DNA of 64,000 nt, taken from CAXMQS01 sp964195995. GTDB lineage: Bacteria; Actinomycetota; Acidimicrobiia; Spongiisociales; JAOTWH01. Numbering within the stretch: position 1 is the stretch's first letter; every line of letters begins with the position of its first letter. A program made the position numbers and the translations under genes. The DNA lies in contig CAXMQS010000030.1 in the NCBI GenBank assembly GCA_964195995.1, positions 1 to 64,000 of the forward strand, written 5' to 3'. The notes under the pieces are model-generated. The model was not told the origin of the DNA. It did not search any database and saw only the letters and a program-made list of their open reading frames with translations. Shown piece after piece: positions 31,824 through 40,966 of this stretch.

Positions 31824-32908
31824 GGCCATCCGTTGTTGAAGTTGACCTCAGGGCGATCCGGCACAACGCGGCGACCCTGGTCGACGCGGTGGCGCCTGCC
31901 AAGTTGTGCGCGGTCGTCAAGGCCGACGGCTACGGCCACGGCGATGTCCCTGTCGCTGAGGCAGCGGTCGAGGGTGGCGCTGCCTGGCTGGCGGTCGCTC
32001 TGGTAGAGGAAGGGGTTCGCCTGCGTGAGGCGGGGATCGAGGCCCCGATCCTGGTGCTGTCGGAGCCTGCTCTCGACGACGCCGCCGCCATCGTCAACTG
32101 GCGGCTGACCCCTACTGCCTATCGCACCGAGTTCGTCGATGCCCTCGATGCGACAGGTGCCCCCATAGGCGTCCACGTCAAGGTCGACACCGGGATGCAC
32201 CGAGTCGGCGCCGATGCCACGACGGCCATCGAGGTAGCGGCGGCCGTTTCCAACGGTGTCAACCTTCGCCTCGAAGGCCTGTGGACCCATTTCGCCGTAG
32301 CCGAAGATGACGCCGAGTTCACGAAACGCCAGACAGAGGAGCTCACTGCCGTCGCCTCCCGGCTGCGAGGCGCCGGGATGCCACCAGACATGCTGCATGC
32401 CGCCAACTCCGCCGGGGCCCTTGGCTATCCCGAGGCGCGACTCGACATGGTTCGCTGCGGTATCGCGCTGTATGGGTTGGCGCCGGGGCCAGGCTTCGAG
32501 GCCGACCTGCGGCCGGCGATGGCCGTCAAGTCCAAGGTGTCTCTCTCCAGGCGTCTGCCTGCCGAGGCTCGCCCGAGCTATGGCCGGGTGCGGTCCCTGC
32601 CAACAGAGTCGACTGTGGCGACGGTTCCCATCGGCTACGCCGACGGTGTGGCCCGGCGTCTCGGCGCAACGGGAGGCGAGGTGCTCATAGGCGGCAAACG
32701 CCATTCGTTCGCGGGAACGGTGACTATGGACCACATAGTTGTCGATTGCGGCGACGCCGAAGTGGACGTTGGCGACGACGTCGTTGTTCTTGGGCGCCAG
32801 GGAGACGAAGAGATCACAGCCGATGAGTGGGCGAGGCGGCTCGAGACGATCAACTACGAGATCGTCTGCGGCTTCGGCCCGCGGCTGCCACGTCGGTATC
32901 TGACGTGA
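31820..32908 (+). CDS. alr: Alanine racemase
   Basis: 362 residues from GTG 31820. It converts L-alanine to D-alanine for peptidoglycan using PLP. The PLP Lys is in 'LCAVVKADGYGHG' and the opposite catalytic Tyr in 'VPIGYADGVARR'. 'VKVDTGMHRVG' and 'RCGIALYGL' are further family motifs. The upstream frame lies inside nnr and is rejected. The TGA overlaps the next GTG. Confidence 0.96.
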   Translation: MRPSVVEVDLRAIRHNAATLVDAVAPAKLCAVVKADGYGHGDVPVAEAAVEGGAAWLAVALVEEGVRLREAGIEAPILVLSEPALDDAAAIVNWRLTPTAYRTEFVDALDATGAPIGVHVKVDTGMHRVGADATTAIEVAAAVSNGVNLRLEGLWTHFAVAEDDAEFTKRQTEELTAVASRLRGAGMPPDMLHAANSAGALGYPEARLDMVRCGIALYGLAPGPGFEADLRPAMAVKSKVSLSRRLPAEARPSYGRVRSLPTESTVATVPIGYADGVARRLGATGGEVLIGGKRHSFAGTVTMDHIVVDCGDAEVDVGDDVVVLGRQGDEEITADEWARRLETINYEIVCGFGPRLPRRYLT

Positions 32909-33816
32909 CACTCACCTCGGTTCCTGGGGTCGAGGTCGGTCACTACACCGACCGGGAGGGGCTGACCGGGGTCACGGTGATGACCTTCCCTGAGCCCAAT
33001 GTCGCCACCGGCGAGGTGCGCGGGGCAGCGCCGGGGACTCGCGAGATCGCTCTTCTGCAACCCGGCTCAAGGATCGAGAACATCCAGGCGCTGGTGTTCT
33101 CTGGCGGTAGCGCTTATGGACTCGCCAGCGCAGACGGAGTGGTCTCGGCGCTGGTTGCTGACGGCAAGGGGCATAGAACGATCAACGACATCATCGTGCC
33201 CATCGTCCCCACAGCCATCATCTTCGACCTCGTGATAGGCGACGAGAGCGCCAGGCCGGGGCCGGCTGAAGGAGCAGCGGCCTACGCGGCACGGAGCTCG
33301 GGGCCCGTAGCTATGGGCAACGTTGGGGCAGGGACCGGAGCGACCGTTGCCGGCTGGCGCGGTCGCGACGCGGTGCGCAAAGGGGGGGTCGGATCGGCCG
33401 CGGTCGACGTCGGCGACACCGTTGTCGGGGCATTGGCCGTTGTCAATGCTGTTGGCGATGTGTTCACCCTCGAGGGGGAACCGCTCACCGATGGGCCGTT
33501 GGTGCCACCGATCGAGCCAAAGCCGCCGTCACAAGCGGAGCTGGCGAACACCACCCTCCTCGCCATCGTCACCAACGCCAGCCTGTCACGCACCGACCTG
33601 ATGAGGCTCAACGTCCGCGGCCACGACGCCATGGGGGCCTGTGTCAGGCCCGGCCATACGCGATATGACGGCGACATCGCCTATGCGGTCTCCTGTGGTT
33701 CTCTCGAGTCAGACCCAGACGCAGTTGGCGAGGCGGCGTTCGTCGCTGCGGCGCGGGCCATCGAAGCGGCGATTCGGGCTGCCGAGCCTGCGGGCGGCAT
33801 CCCGGCCATGAGCTAG
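32905..33816 (+). CDS. P1/S58-family peptidase (DmpA/L-aminopeptidase-like)
   Basis: 303 residues from GTG 32905. Conserved features are 'VPGVEVGHYTDREGLTGVTV', 'VFSGGSAYGLASADGV', 'AVRKGGVGSAAVDVG' and 'AELANTTLLAIVTNA'. In this N-terminal-nucleophile family the chain cuts itself before a Ser or Thr; here Asn215-Thr216-Thr217 marks the probable site. Homologues release N-terminal amino acids or open beta-lactam-like amides. It follows alr in a coupled unit, the same neighbourhood seen for a similar hydrolase in mycobacteria. Confidence 0.88.
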   Translation: MTLTSVPGVEVGHYTDREGLTGVTVMTFPEPNVATGEVRGAAPGTREIALLQPGSRIENIQALVFSGGSAYGLASADGVVSALVADGKGHRTINDIIVPIVPTAIIFDLVIGDESARPGPAEGAAAYAARSSGPVAMGNVGAGTGATVAGWRGRDAVRKGGVGSAAVDVGDTVVGALAVVNAVGDVFTLEGEPLTDGPLVPPIEPKPPSQAELANTTLLAIVTNASLSRTDLMRLNVRGHDAMGACVRPGHTRYDGDIAYAVSCGSLESDPDAVGEAAFVAAARAIEAAIRAAEPAGGIPAMS

Positions 33817-33823
33817 GGCTTCT

Positions 33824-36097
33824 CTAGACGGCAGCCGCCTTGCGTTGTGCGTCGAGAACGGCGATGGCCGTGAGGTTGACGATGTCGCTCACCGAGGCGT
33901 CGCGTTGCAGCACGTGAACCGACTTCGAGAGTCCGGTGAGGATGGGCCCAACCACCTCGGCTCCGCCGATGCGATCGAGCAGCTTGTACGAGGCGCTGGC
34001 CGCCGTCAGGTTCGGAAAGACGAGCACATTGGCTTCGCCGCCCAAGCGATTGAAGGGGTAGCGGCGGTCCAGGAGCTCGGGCAACACCGCGGTGTCTGCT
34101 TGCATCTCCCCGTCCAGTGGAAGGTCGGGCGCCGCCTGTCGACAGATCTCGATGGCTCGTCTGACCCGCGCCGGCTCTTCACCGCCAGCGCTGCCGAAGT
34201 TGCTGTAGCTGAGGAGTGCAACCCTCGGCTCTATGTCGAAATCGGCGCGGGCAGATTCCGCCGCCGACAGCGCGATCTCGGCAAGCTGCTCCGATGTCGG
34301 CAGGAGGTTCACCGCGCAGTCTGCGAAGACGAAGGCCCGCCCGCGCACCACGACGACATATAGGGCGCTCACGATCGTCCTTCCCTCTTCGAGCGGGAGT
34401 ATCTGAAGGGCGGGCCGCAGAGTCGCCGGGTAATTGCTCACAAGCCCACCGATCACAGCGTCGGTATCGCCCGAATGAGCCATCATGGCGGCGAAGTAGT
34501 CGGGATCGCTGAGCGACCGGCGGGCGTCCTCAAGCGTCAGCCCCTTCCGCCGACGTAGCTCGAACAGCTCATGGGCATATCGATCAGCCTGCTGTGGAGA
34601 CTGCCACGGATCCAGGACGAGGATGTCGTCGAGCTCGATTTCGATCTCCGCGGCGATCGCCTCGATTTCGTGGAGCGGACCGAGAATGACGGGGCTGGCG
34701 ATGCCCTCGTCGCGCACCCGGCGCGCCGCCCGCACCGTCCGGGCGTCGGCGCCGTGGGGGTACACGATCCGCTTGGGGTGCTCGCGGGCTCTCAGGGCAA
34801 TGCCGTGGAGGAGGCCATAGGTGGCGCGGAACTTGCCGCGCAATTCCTCGCGATAGGCGTCCAAGTCATCGAGGGGAAGCGAGGCCACGCCCTCGGCCAT
34901 CGCAGCTTCGGCTACCGCCGGCGCCACCGTGGTCAGCACTCGACTATCGAAAGGCTTGGGGATGAGATAGTCCGGTCCGAACGACAGGTGTTCGAGTCCG
35001 TATGCCTTGAGCACGGACTCGGGCACAGCCTCGTGGGCGAGAGCGGCAAGGGCACGAGCCGCCGTTGCCTTCATCCCATCCGTTATCGACGTCGCCCTGA
35101 CGTCGAGGGCACCTCGGAAGATGAATGGGAAGCCGAGGACGTTGTTCACCTGGTTGGGGTAATCGCTGCGGCCGGTTGCCACGATGGCATCTGGACGTGC
35201 TTGCCTGGCGTCGTCGTATGTGATCTCGGGGTCAGGATTGGCGAGAGCGAAGACGATGGGCTTGTCGGCCATGCTCCGCACCATCTCAGGGCTAACGAGG
35301 CCGGCCTGGCTGACGCCGATGAACACGTCGGCGCCGACCATGGCGTCGGCCAGCGTGTGACTGTCTCTTTCCGTGGCGAACTCTGCCTTGTGGGCAGGGA
35401 GGTCATCCCTGTCACTACGGATGACCCCTCTGGAGTCAACCAGCACGATATTGGCGCGGTGGGCACCGAGCTGCACGAGGAATCGGGCGGAGGCGATGCC
35501 CGCAGCCCCCGCTCCGCTGAACACCACGTACACGTCCTCGATGGCGCGATCGGTCAGCTCCAGGGCGTTCAGGAGAGCGGCGCCGGCGATGATCGCCGTG
35601 CCGTGCTGGTCGTCGTGGAACACCGGTATCGGCAGCTCCTCGCGAAGCGTGCTTTCGATGATGAAGCACTCGGGGGCCTTGATGTCCTCGAGGTTGATAC
35701 CGGCGACCGTTGGATACAGGAGGCGACAGAACTGTATGACGTCTTCGGGGTCGGCGGCATCGATCTCGAGGTCGAAGACATCGATGTCGGCGAAGCGCTT
35801 GAAGAGGACTGCTTTGCCCTCCATAACCGGTTTCGAGGCGAGCGGTCCGATGTTGCCGAGCCCGAGAACGGCGGTTCCATTGCTGACCACGGCGACGAGG
35901 TTCCCGCGGTTGGTGTATGAGAAGACATCCTCGGGATAGTCGCGGATCCGCAGGCACGGCTCGGCCACTCCAGGGGTGTAGGCGAGAGCCAGGTCGTGCT
36001 GGGTTGCCGTCGGCTTGGTGGCCCGGACTTCGGTCTTCCCCGGCCGACCTTGCTGGTGATAGTCGAGGGCCTCGCTGAACTGGGGAGCGTCGCTCAT
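33824..36097 (-). CDS. maeB: Malic enzyme fused to a phosphotransacetylase-like domain
   Basis: 757 residues, the MaeB two-domain form. Residues 1-430 are the malic enzyme: 'LALAYTPGVAEPCLRI', the metal/substrate segment 'IPVFHDDQHGTAIIAGAAL', the nucleotide fold 'VVFSGAGAAGIASARFL' and 'FALANPDPEITYDDA'. Residues about 440-757 resemble phosphate acetyltransferase ('RIVYPHGADARTVRAA', 'GGEANVLVFPNLTAAS'), usually regulatory and inactive. It decarboxylates malate to pyruvate, producing NADPH. It stands alone between convergent and divergent neighbours. Confidence 0.95.
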   Translation of the reverse strand: MSDAPQFSEALDYHQQGRPGKTEVRATKPTATQHDLALAYTPGVAEPCLRIRDYPEDVFSYTNRGNLVAVVSNGTAVLGLGNIGPLASKPVMEGKAVLFKRFADIDVFDLEIDAADPEDVIQFCRLLYPTVAGINLEDIKAPECFIIESTLREELPIPVFHDDQHGTAIIAGAALLNALELTDRAIEDVYVVFSGAGAAGIASARFLVQLGAHRANIVLVDSRGVIRSDRDDLPAHKAEFATERDSHTLADAMVGADVFIGVSQAGLVSPEMVRSMADKPIVFALANPDPEITYDDARQARPDAIVATGRSDYPNQVNNVLGFPFIFRGALDVRATSITDGMKATAARALAALAHEAVPESVLKAYGLEHLSFGPDYLIPKPFDSRVLTTVAPAVAEAAMAEGVASLPLDDLDAYREELRGKFRATYGLLHGIALRAREHPKRIVYPHGADARTVRAARRVRDEGIASPVILGPLHEIEAIAAEIEIELDDILVLDPWQSPQQADRYAHELFELRRRKGLTLEDARRSLSDPDYFAAMMAHSGDTDAVIGGLVSNYPATLRPALQILPLEEGRTIVSALYVVVVRGRAFVFADCAVNLLPTSEQLAEIALSAAESARADFDIEPRVALLSYSNFGSAGGEEPARVRRAIEICRQAAPDLPLDGEMQADTAVLPELLDRRYPFNRLGGEANVLVFPNLTAASASYKLLDRIGGAEVVGPILTGLSKSVHVLQRDASVSDIVNLTAIAVLDAQRKAAAV

Positions 36098-36232
36098 GGT
36101 TTACCGTTCTGTCGTTATTGGCCCCCACGCTACGGCATCGGTGGTCGACTTATCCGGGGCCGAAAGACCCGAGTCCGCTGGAGGCGGCTCACTAGCCGGC
36201 GAGGCAACCCGACACTTGCCATCGGTTCTTCT

Positions 36233-36238
36233 TAGAAT
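36233..36238 (+). promoter_or_regulatory. Candidate -10 box for the udg-tsaE-tsaB-rimI-tsaD unit
   Basis: TAGAAT fits TANNNT and lies 24 bases before the TTG start, leaving room for the GGAGGA ribosome-binding site at 36254-36259. No clear -35 was found. Confidence 0.4.
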
Positions 36239-36262
36239 CGCCCGGCCCGCTGTGGAGGACCG

Positions 36263-36868
36263 TTGTCAACTGAGCTCGATCAGCTTTCCGTCGTGGCGTC
36301 ATCGTGCACCAACTGTGGTTTGTCCGAGTCGCGCACGCAGGTCGTGTTCGGTGACGGCGATCCCGGTGCCGATCTCATGTTCATCGGCGAAGGCCCCGGG
36401 TTCAACGAAGACCAGCAGGGCCTCCCGTTCGTTGGCAAGTCAGGGGAGCTGCTCGACGAACTTCTCGCCGAGATCGGCTTGCATCGCAAGGAGGTCTACA
36501 TCGCCAATGTCGTGAAGTGCCGGCCGCCCGGCAACCGCGATCCACGAACGGATGAGATCGATGCCTGCAAGGGCTATCTGCGCCGCCAGCTCGAGCTCAT
36601 CCAGCCTCGAGTCGTGGTAACGCTCGGCAACTTCTCCAGCAAACTCCTTCTCAAGACCACGACCGGTATCACCCGTTTGCGCGGTCAGGCGTATCCGTGG
36701 TGGGGGCGCCACCTCGTGCCGACCTTCCATCCTGCGGCTGGCCTACGGGGCGGTCCCCGTGTGGTCGATCAGCTCAGGGAGGACTTCGCCATCGTCAAGG
36801 AGCTGCTCGGCGCGGCTCAGCCATCGCCGGCACCCGAGGCCGAGGAGCAGTTGGGGCTCTTCTCGTGA
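36263..36868 (+). CDS. Uracil-DNA glycosylase, family 4 (Fe-S)
   Basis: 201 residues from TTG 36263 with GGAGGA upstream. It removes uracil from DNA. The four Fe-S cysteines are recognisable: 'SSCTNCGLSE', 'VVKCRPPGNRDP' and 'EIDACKGYL'. The active-site loop 'FIGEGPGFNEDQQGLPFVG' and the late 'VPTFHPAAGLRGG' His motif are conserved in this family. It overlaps tsaE by 4 bases, so DNA repair and tRNA t6A genes share a transcript. Confidence 0.92.
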   Translation: MSTELDQLSVVASSCTNCGLSESRTQVVFGDGDPGADLMFIGEGPGFNEDQQGLPFVGKSGELLDELLAEIGLHRKEVYIANVVKCRPPGNRDPRTDEIDACKGYLRRQLELIQPRVVVTLGNFSSKLLLKTTTGITRLRGQAYPWWGRHLVPTFHPAAGLRGGPRVVDQLREDFAIVKELLGAAQPSPAPEAEEQLGLFS

Positions 36869-37311
36869 AGATCGAATGTGCCGGAGTTGCGGACACGATG
36901 GCAGTTGGCAGGCGGTTGGCATCGTTGCTGCGCCCCGGCGATGTCGTGCTGCTGGCTGGCCGCCTCGGGGCGGGCAAGACGGTGTTCGTCAGTGGAATCG
37001 CCGAAGGCCTTGGGATCGATGCCAGGATAACTAGCCCGTCTTTTGTCCTTGTCCGAAGCTATGTGGGCTTTCTCGGGCTGACCCATGCCGACGCCTATCG
37101 GCTTGGCAGCAGCGGTGAACTCGAGGACTTAGGCCTCGAAGAGACCGTTGGCGACGGCGTGCTGGTCATCGAGTGGGGCAATGCGTTGGACTCGACGTTC
37201 GGCGAGGATGCCCTCGTCGTTTCCATCGAGGTTGGTTCCGGCGACGCCCGTACTATCACCCTCGAGGCCAGGGGCTCGTGGCGAGCTCGTGCGCTGGAGG
37301 AGCTTGCTTGA
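36865..37311 (+). CDS. tsaE: tRNA t6A biosynthesis ATPase TsaE
   Basis: 148 residues from GTG 36865. The P-loop 'GRLGAGKTVFVSGIAEGLG' and switch 'ITSPSFVLVRSY' identify TsaE (YjeE), which powers the TsaB-TsaD complex making threonylcarbamoyl-adenosine 37. 'THADAYRL' and 'VIEWGN' are additional signatures. It lies in the conserved tsaE-tsaB-rimI-tsaD cluster and overlaps tsaB by 4 bases. Confidence 0.94.
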   Translation: MKIECAGVADTMAVGRRLASLLRPGDVVLLAGRLGAGKTVFVSGIAEGLGIDARITSPSFVLVRSYVGFLGLTHADAYRLGSSGELEDLGLEETVGDGVLVIEWGNALDSTFGEDALVVSIEVGSGDARTITLEARGSWRARALEELA

Positions 37312-38015
37312 AGATACTTGCGATCGAGAGTGCGACGCCCGCGTCGTCAGTGGCCGTCGGCGATGGCGGCCAGCTGCTGGCTATGGCGCTCAACGTCAAT
37401 AGGCGTGGTCATGTGGGGTTCTTGACGGACGCCGTTGATTTCTGCATGCGCAAGGCAGAGCTCAAGCCAGGTGACCTCGATTCCATCATCGTCGATGTTG
37501 GGCCGGGGACGTTCACCGGCATCAGGGCTGGGATAGCTACGGCCCAGGGCGTCGGTGCCGCCGTCGGCGTTCCGGTGATGGCAGCGTCGGCACTGGACGC
37601 GTTGGCGTTCCGTGCCGCAACCGGACACCGCCGCATCTGGCCGCTGATCGATGCACGACGGGGCGAGTTCGCGACCGCCTCCTATCGGCCTGTTCCCGGC
37701 GGTGTTGTCAAGGAAACGCTGCCTGAGCTGCTTTCGCCAGAAGCGCTGAGGGCCACGCTCGACTCGGATCCGGAGAACTCGCTCGTCGTGGGTAACTGGC
37801 ACGCACTTCCGTCCGAGGTCTTGAGAGGGCTGCACCGTGTCAAGACGGGGCGACCGCGCTATCCGTCTGCGGATGTGCTCCTCGAGCTCGCCGCACAGCG
37901 GGCAGCGCGCTCGGGAGTGGCGCCATCGGCCGAGGTGCGTCCTCTGTACCTGCGCCAGCCGGACACCGACATCAACTGGAAGACCTTCAGGACTGAGGGC
38001 GTATGGCCAGAGTGA
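37308..38015 (+). CDS. tsaB: tRNA t6A biosynthesis protein TsaB
   Basis: 235 residues from TTG 37308, whose GA continues into the tsaE stop. 'KILAIESATPASSVAVG' and 'VDVGPGTFTGIRAGIATAQG' are the ASKHA-fold signatures of TsaB, the partner subunit of TsaD. The C-terminal 'VRPLYLRQPD' is also typical. The TTG start is the only one consistent with the first beta strand. It overlaps rimI by 13 bases. Confidence 0.93.
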   Translation: MKILAIESATPASSVAVGDGGQLLAMALNVNRRGHVGFLTDAVDFCMRKAELKPGDLDSIIVDVGPGTFTGIRAGIATAQGVGAAVGVPVMAASALDALAFRAATGHRRIWPLIDARRGEFATASYRPVPGGVVKETLPELLSPEALRATLDSDPENSLVVGNWHALPSEVLRGLHRVKTGRPRYPSADVLLELAAQRAARSGVAPSAEVRPLYLRQPDTDINWKTFRTEGVWPE

Positions 38016-38500
38016 TGACCCACATCCGCGACATGACTCTCGATGACATCGATGCCGTGCTCACGATCGAGCAGGCCACCTTCAGTGCCCCTTGGTCGCG
38101 CCAGATGCTCACGGACGAGCTCGGAGCATCTCGTCGCAACTACGTCGTGCTGGAAGGCCCGGCCGGGCTCGAGGGCTATGGAGGGGTGATGGTGACCGAA
38201 GACGAGGGGCACGTCATGACGATCGCTGTCACCCATGACCTGCAGGGGCGCGGCTATGGGACCGGTCTGATGGTCACGCTGCTCCAGGCGGCGATCGGGA
38301 TGGGCGCAACTCGAATGCTGCTGGAGGTACGACCCTCGAATAGAGCCGCCAGGCGGATGTATCAGAAGTTCGGTTTCGTGCCGGTTGGGATCCGTCCTCA
38401 GTACTACCGCGACGAGGACGCGATCGTGATGTGGGTCGACGATGCAGAAACCGAATCGTTCGCCGCGAGGCTCGAGGAACTGGACAAGACATGGCGTTGA
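38003..38500 (+). CDS. rimI: Ribosomal-protein-S18-alanine N-acetyltransferase
   Basis: 165 residues from ATG 38003; ATG 38015, overlapping the tsaB stop, is an alternative. The GNAT acetyl-CoA loop is 'MTIAVTHDLQGRGYGTGLM', and 'LEVRPSNRAARRMYQKFGF' and 'GIRPQYYRDEDAIVMW' are standard RimI blocks. RimI acetylates the N-terminal Ala of S18 in E. coli. Its place between tsaB and tsaD supports the name. Confidence 0.92.
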   Translation: MARVMTHIRDMTLDDIDAVLTIEQATFSAPWSRQMLTDELGASRRNYVVLEGPAGLEGYGGVMVTEDEGHVMTIAVTHDLQGRGYGTGLMVTLLQAAIGMGATRMLLEVRPSNRAARRMYQKFGFVPVGIRPQYYRDEDAIVMWVDDAETESFAARLEELDKTWR

Positions 38501-39489
38501 TCCTTGGCATCGAGACCAGCTGCGACGAGACCGCTGTTGGCGTAGTCGATGGCTTCGACGTCAAGTCGTCGGTGATGGCCTCGCAGACGGATGAGCATGC
38601 CCGCTTCGGTGGAGTTGTTCCAGAGGTTGCAGCGCGGGCACATGTTGAGGCGATCAGGTCCCTCACGCACCGCGCCATTGCCGAGGCCGGCATCCATTCC
38701 ATGGATCTGGACGCGGTGGCAGCCACCCAGGGACCCGGCCTGGCAGGAGCTCTTGTTGTCGGCTTCGCCTTCGCCAAGTCCATGGCGTGGGCTCTCGGCA
38801 AGCCATTCATCGGCATAGACCACATGGAGGGCCATCTGATGGCGCCGCGCCTGGAGCACGAGGACTACGAACCCCCGGTGGTCGTGCTGCTGGCGTCGGG
38901 TGGCCACAGCCAGATCGTTCATGTGAAGGCGTGGGGCGAGTACGAGACTCTGGGCGCCACGATCGACGACGCCGCCGGCGAGGCGTTCGACAAACTGGCG
39001 CGTTTCATGGGCCTTGGCTACCCGGGGGGACCGGCCATCGATGCCGACGCTGAAGGAGGAGACGCCACTGCAGTCGCCTTCCCTCGGGCGCTCGGCGATC
39101 GACCTTTCGACTTCTCGTTCTCAGGCCTGAAGACGGCGGTCGTTACCTATCTCGAGAAAGCGGCGGCCGCGGGAACGCTGCCGCCACGAAGAGATGTATC
39201 TGCGTCCATCCAAGAGGCGATAGTCGATGCGCTTGTGTCCAAGACCTTCAATGCCGTAGATGAGACGGGGGCCAAGGCGGTCGCGGGCGGAGGAGGGGTG
39301 GTTTCCAACCGGCGACTGCGGGAGCGCCTGGAACAGGAGGCGGCTGCGCGTGGGATCAGTCTCTTCTTACCGTCCCCCGGGTACTGCACGGACAACGGCG
39401 CCATGGTGGCCGCGGCCGCGGCGCGCCGTTTGGAGCGCGGCGAGGTCACCAGCTGGGCATCCGAGGTCGACTCGTCAATGACCCTGTGA
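38491..39489 (+). CDS. tsaD: tRNA N6-adenosine threonylcarbamoyltransferase
   Basis: 332 residues from ATG 38491, overlapping rimI by 10 bases. 'LILGIETSCDETAVGVV' opens the fold. The metal-binding His pair is in 'GIDHMEGHLMAP'. 'LLASGGHSQI', 'GLGYPGGPAID', 'GLKTAVVTYL' and 'PGYCTDNGAMVAAAA' follow. It transfers the threonylcarbamoyl group onto A37 of ANN-decoding tRNAs. The stop overlaps the next GTG by 3 bases. Confidence 0.96.
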   Translation: MALILGIETSCDETAVGVVDGFDVKSSVMASQTDEHARFGGVVPEVAARAHVEAIRSLTHRAIAEAGIHSMDLDAVAATQGPGLAGALVVGFAFAKSMAWALGKPFIGIDHMEGHLMAPRLEHEDYEPPVVVLLASGGHSQIVHVKAWGEYETLGATIDDAAGEAFDKLARFMGLGYPGGPAIDADAEGGDATAVAFPRALGDRPFDFSFSGLKTAVVTYLEKAAAAGTLPPRRDVSASIQEAIVDALVSKTFNAVDETGAKAVAGGGGVVSNRRLRERLEQEAAARGISLFLPSPGYCTDNGAMVAAAAARRLERGEVTSWASEVDSSMTL

Positions 39490-40583
39490 AGGGCTTCAAG
39501 GTCGGGCGCGTCCTCGGCATAGACCTCGTCATCGACCCGTCGTGGCTTGTCATCGCCGGGCTCATAACCACCTCGCTGTTCGTCGAGTTCAGCACTCAGG
39601 ACCCGAATCGCTCGGGTCGCGTCGTCGGTCTGGCCGCCGTCGTGGGATCGCTGCTCTTCTTCGGCAGCGTCCTCGTCCACGAGCTGAGCCATTCAGTGGT
39701 CGCCAGGCGACGCGGGATCTCGGTTAGAAGGATCCGCCTCTTCATCTTCGGCGGAGTGTCCGAGATCGAACAGGAGGCGGCAACGCCTCAAGACGAATTC
39801 GTGATCTCGGTCGTCGGACCCGTGTCCTCACTCCTGCTGGCGGCAGGGTTCTGGGGCCTCGACAGAGCGTTGCCATCGATTGACGATCCCTTTGGTCAGT
39901 TGCTCGGCCTGCTGGCCTTCGTGAATCTGGCGCTTGGCCTCTTCAATCTGGTGCCCGGGTTCCCCCTTGACGGGGGCAGGGTGTTGCGCTCGGCGGTATG
40001 GAAGGCGACCGGCGACTTTCGACGAGCCACCACGGTCGCCGCCACCTCGGGCCGGATCGTTGGCGCCCTCCTCGCCACTGGCGGCGCCTATCTCCTGTTC
40101 ATACGGGGCGAGCCGGTTGGATTGTGGTATTTGGCGATCGGGTGGTTCCTGTATCAGGCGGCTCGGGTTGGAGGTGTCTTTGGCGTTGCCCGCCAGGATC
40201 TCGCCGAGGTTCGGGTCGCCGATCTGATGGTTGCGGTGCGACAGGCCGCTCCGACGACGATTTCGGTCCAGGCGTTGCTGGAGGACTATCTGATAGGGGC
40301 CGCTGCCCATCTTCCGGCCATGCCCGTCGTACACAGGGGAAGGGTGCGAGGGCTCATCCGACCCGCTGACGCCGCTGCAGTCGCTTCTCCTGCCACGACG
40401 ACGGTCGATCAGATCATGACGCCGATCGGGCCGGACGACGTCGTGCCCGCCGGCGCAGCCATAGGGGAGCTGCTGCCGCGGTTTGTCGACGCCAACGCCG
40501 TCAAGTTGGTGACATCGGAGGGTCGGGCGGTGGGCGTGCTGGCGGCTCGCGATGTCCTGGAACTTGTTGCTAGACAGGCCTGA
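39486..40583 (+). CDS. M50-family intramembrane metalloprotease with CBS domains
   Basis: 365 residues from GTG 39486. The zinc motif is 'LVHELSHSVVARRRG' near residue 62-76 and the second active-site motif is 'NLVPGFPLDGGRVLRSAV'. About six hydrophobic segments surround them. The last 120 residues contain two CBS-like segments ('VADLMVAV', 'VDQIMTPIGPDD') that usually bind adenine nucleotides. It is a Rip3/SpoIVFB-like site-2 protease; its substrate is unknown. It is coupled to tsaD. Confidence 0.92.
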   Translation: MKGFKVGRVLGIDLVIDPSWLVIAGLITTSLFVEFSTQDPNRSGRVVGLAAVVGSLLFFGSVLVHELSHSVVARRRGISVRRIRLFIFGGVSEIEQEAATPQDEFVISVVGPVSSLLLAAGFWGLDRALPSIDDPFGQLLGLLAFVNLALGLFNLVPGFPLDGGRVLRSAVWKATGDFRRATTVAATSGRIVGALLATGGAYLLFIRGEPVGLWYLAIGWFLYQAARVGGVFGVARQDLAEVRVADLMVAVRQAAPTTISVQALLEDYLIGAAAHLPAMPVVHRGRVRGLIRPADAAAVASPATTTVDQIMTPIGPDDVVPAGAAIGELLPRFVDANAVKLVTSEGRAVGVLAARDVLELVARQA

Positions 40584-40599
40584 GACACCGAAAAGCGAC

Positions 40600-40629
40600 T
40601 TAGCAGTCGCGCCCTCAGACTGCTAGTAT
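40600..40629 (+). promoter_or_regulatory. groESL promoter
   Basis: TTAGCA (40600-40605) and TAGTAT (40624-40629) form a -35/-10 pair with 18 bases between. The -10 abuts the CIRCE operator, so a bound repressor would block polymerase. Confidence 0.55.
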
Positions 40630-40655
40630 TGGCACTCGCACACCAAGAGTGCTAA
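40629..40655 (+). promoter_or_regulatory. CIRCE operator (HrcA site)
   Basis: TTGGCACTC (40629-40637), a 9-base spacer, and GAGTGCTAA (40647-40655) match the CIRCE consensus with one mismatch in the left arm. CIRCE is bound by HrcA, which represses chaperonin genes until heat shock. hrcA itself is not in the window. Confidence 0.93.
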
Positions 40656-40669
40656 CCCAAGGAGGGTTC

Positions 40670-40957
40670 ATGAAGTTGCAACCTTTGGGCGACCGTGTGG
40701 TCGTCAAAGCAAAGGATGACGGGGACCAGACCACACCTAGTGGGCTGGTTATCCCTGATACCGCCAAGGAAAGGCCACAGATGGGCGAAGTGCTCGCTGT
40801 GGGTCCTGGCGATTTCCAAGACGGTGAACGCGTCCCCATGGACGTCGACACCGGGGACATCGTCGTTTATTCGAAGTTCGGCGGCACGGAAGTCAAGTAC
40901 GACGGTGAGGAATACCTCATCCTCTCGTCGCGCGACATCCTTGCCGTCGTCAAGTAG
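40670..40957 (+). CDS. groES: Co-chaperonin GroES
   Basis: 95 residues from ATG 40670, with CCAAGGAGGG upstream. 'KLQPLGDRVVVKAK' at the start, the mobile loop 'TTPSGLVIPDTAKERPQMGE' and 'GDIVVYSKFGGTEVKYDGEE' are classical. GroES caps GroEL during protein folding. It is controlled by CIRCE and precedes groL by 9 bases. Confidence 0.97.
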   Translation: MKLQPLGDRVVVKAKDDGDQTTPSGLVIPDTAKERPQMGEVLAVGPGDFQDGERVPMDVDTGDIVVYSKFGGTEVKYDGEEYLILSSRDILAVVK

Positions 40958-40966
40958 GAGGTCGAA

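Noticed and set aside
34571..35920. Plus-strand open frame of 449 codons opposite maeB
   Set aside because: maeB is complete with all motifs; the plus-strand product is a GC-driven shadow.
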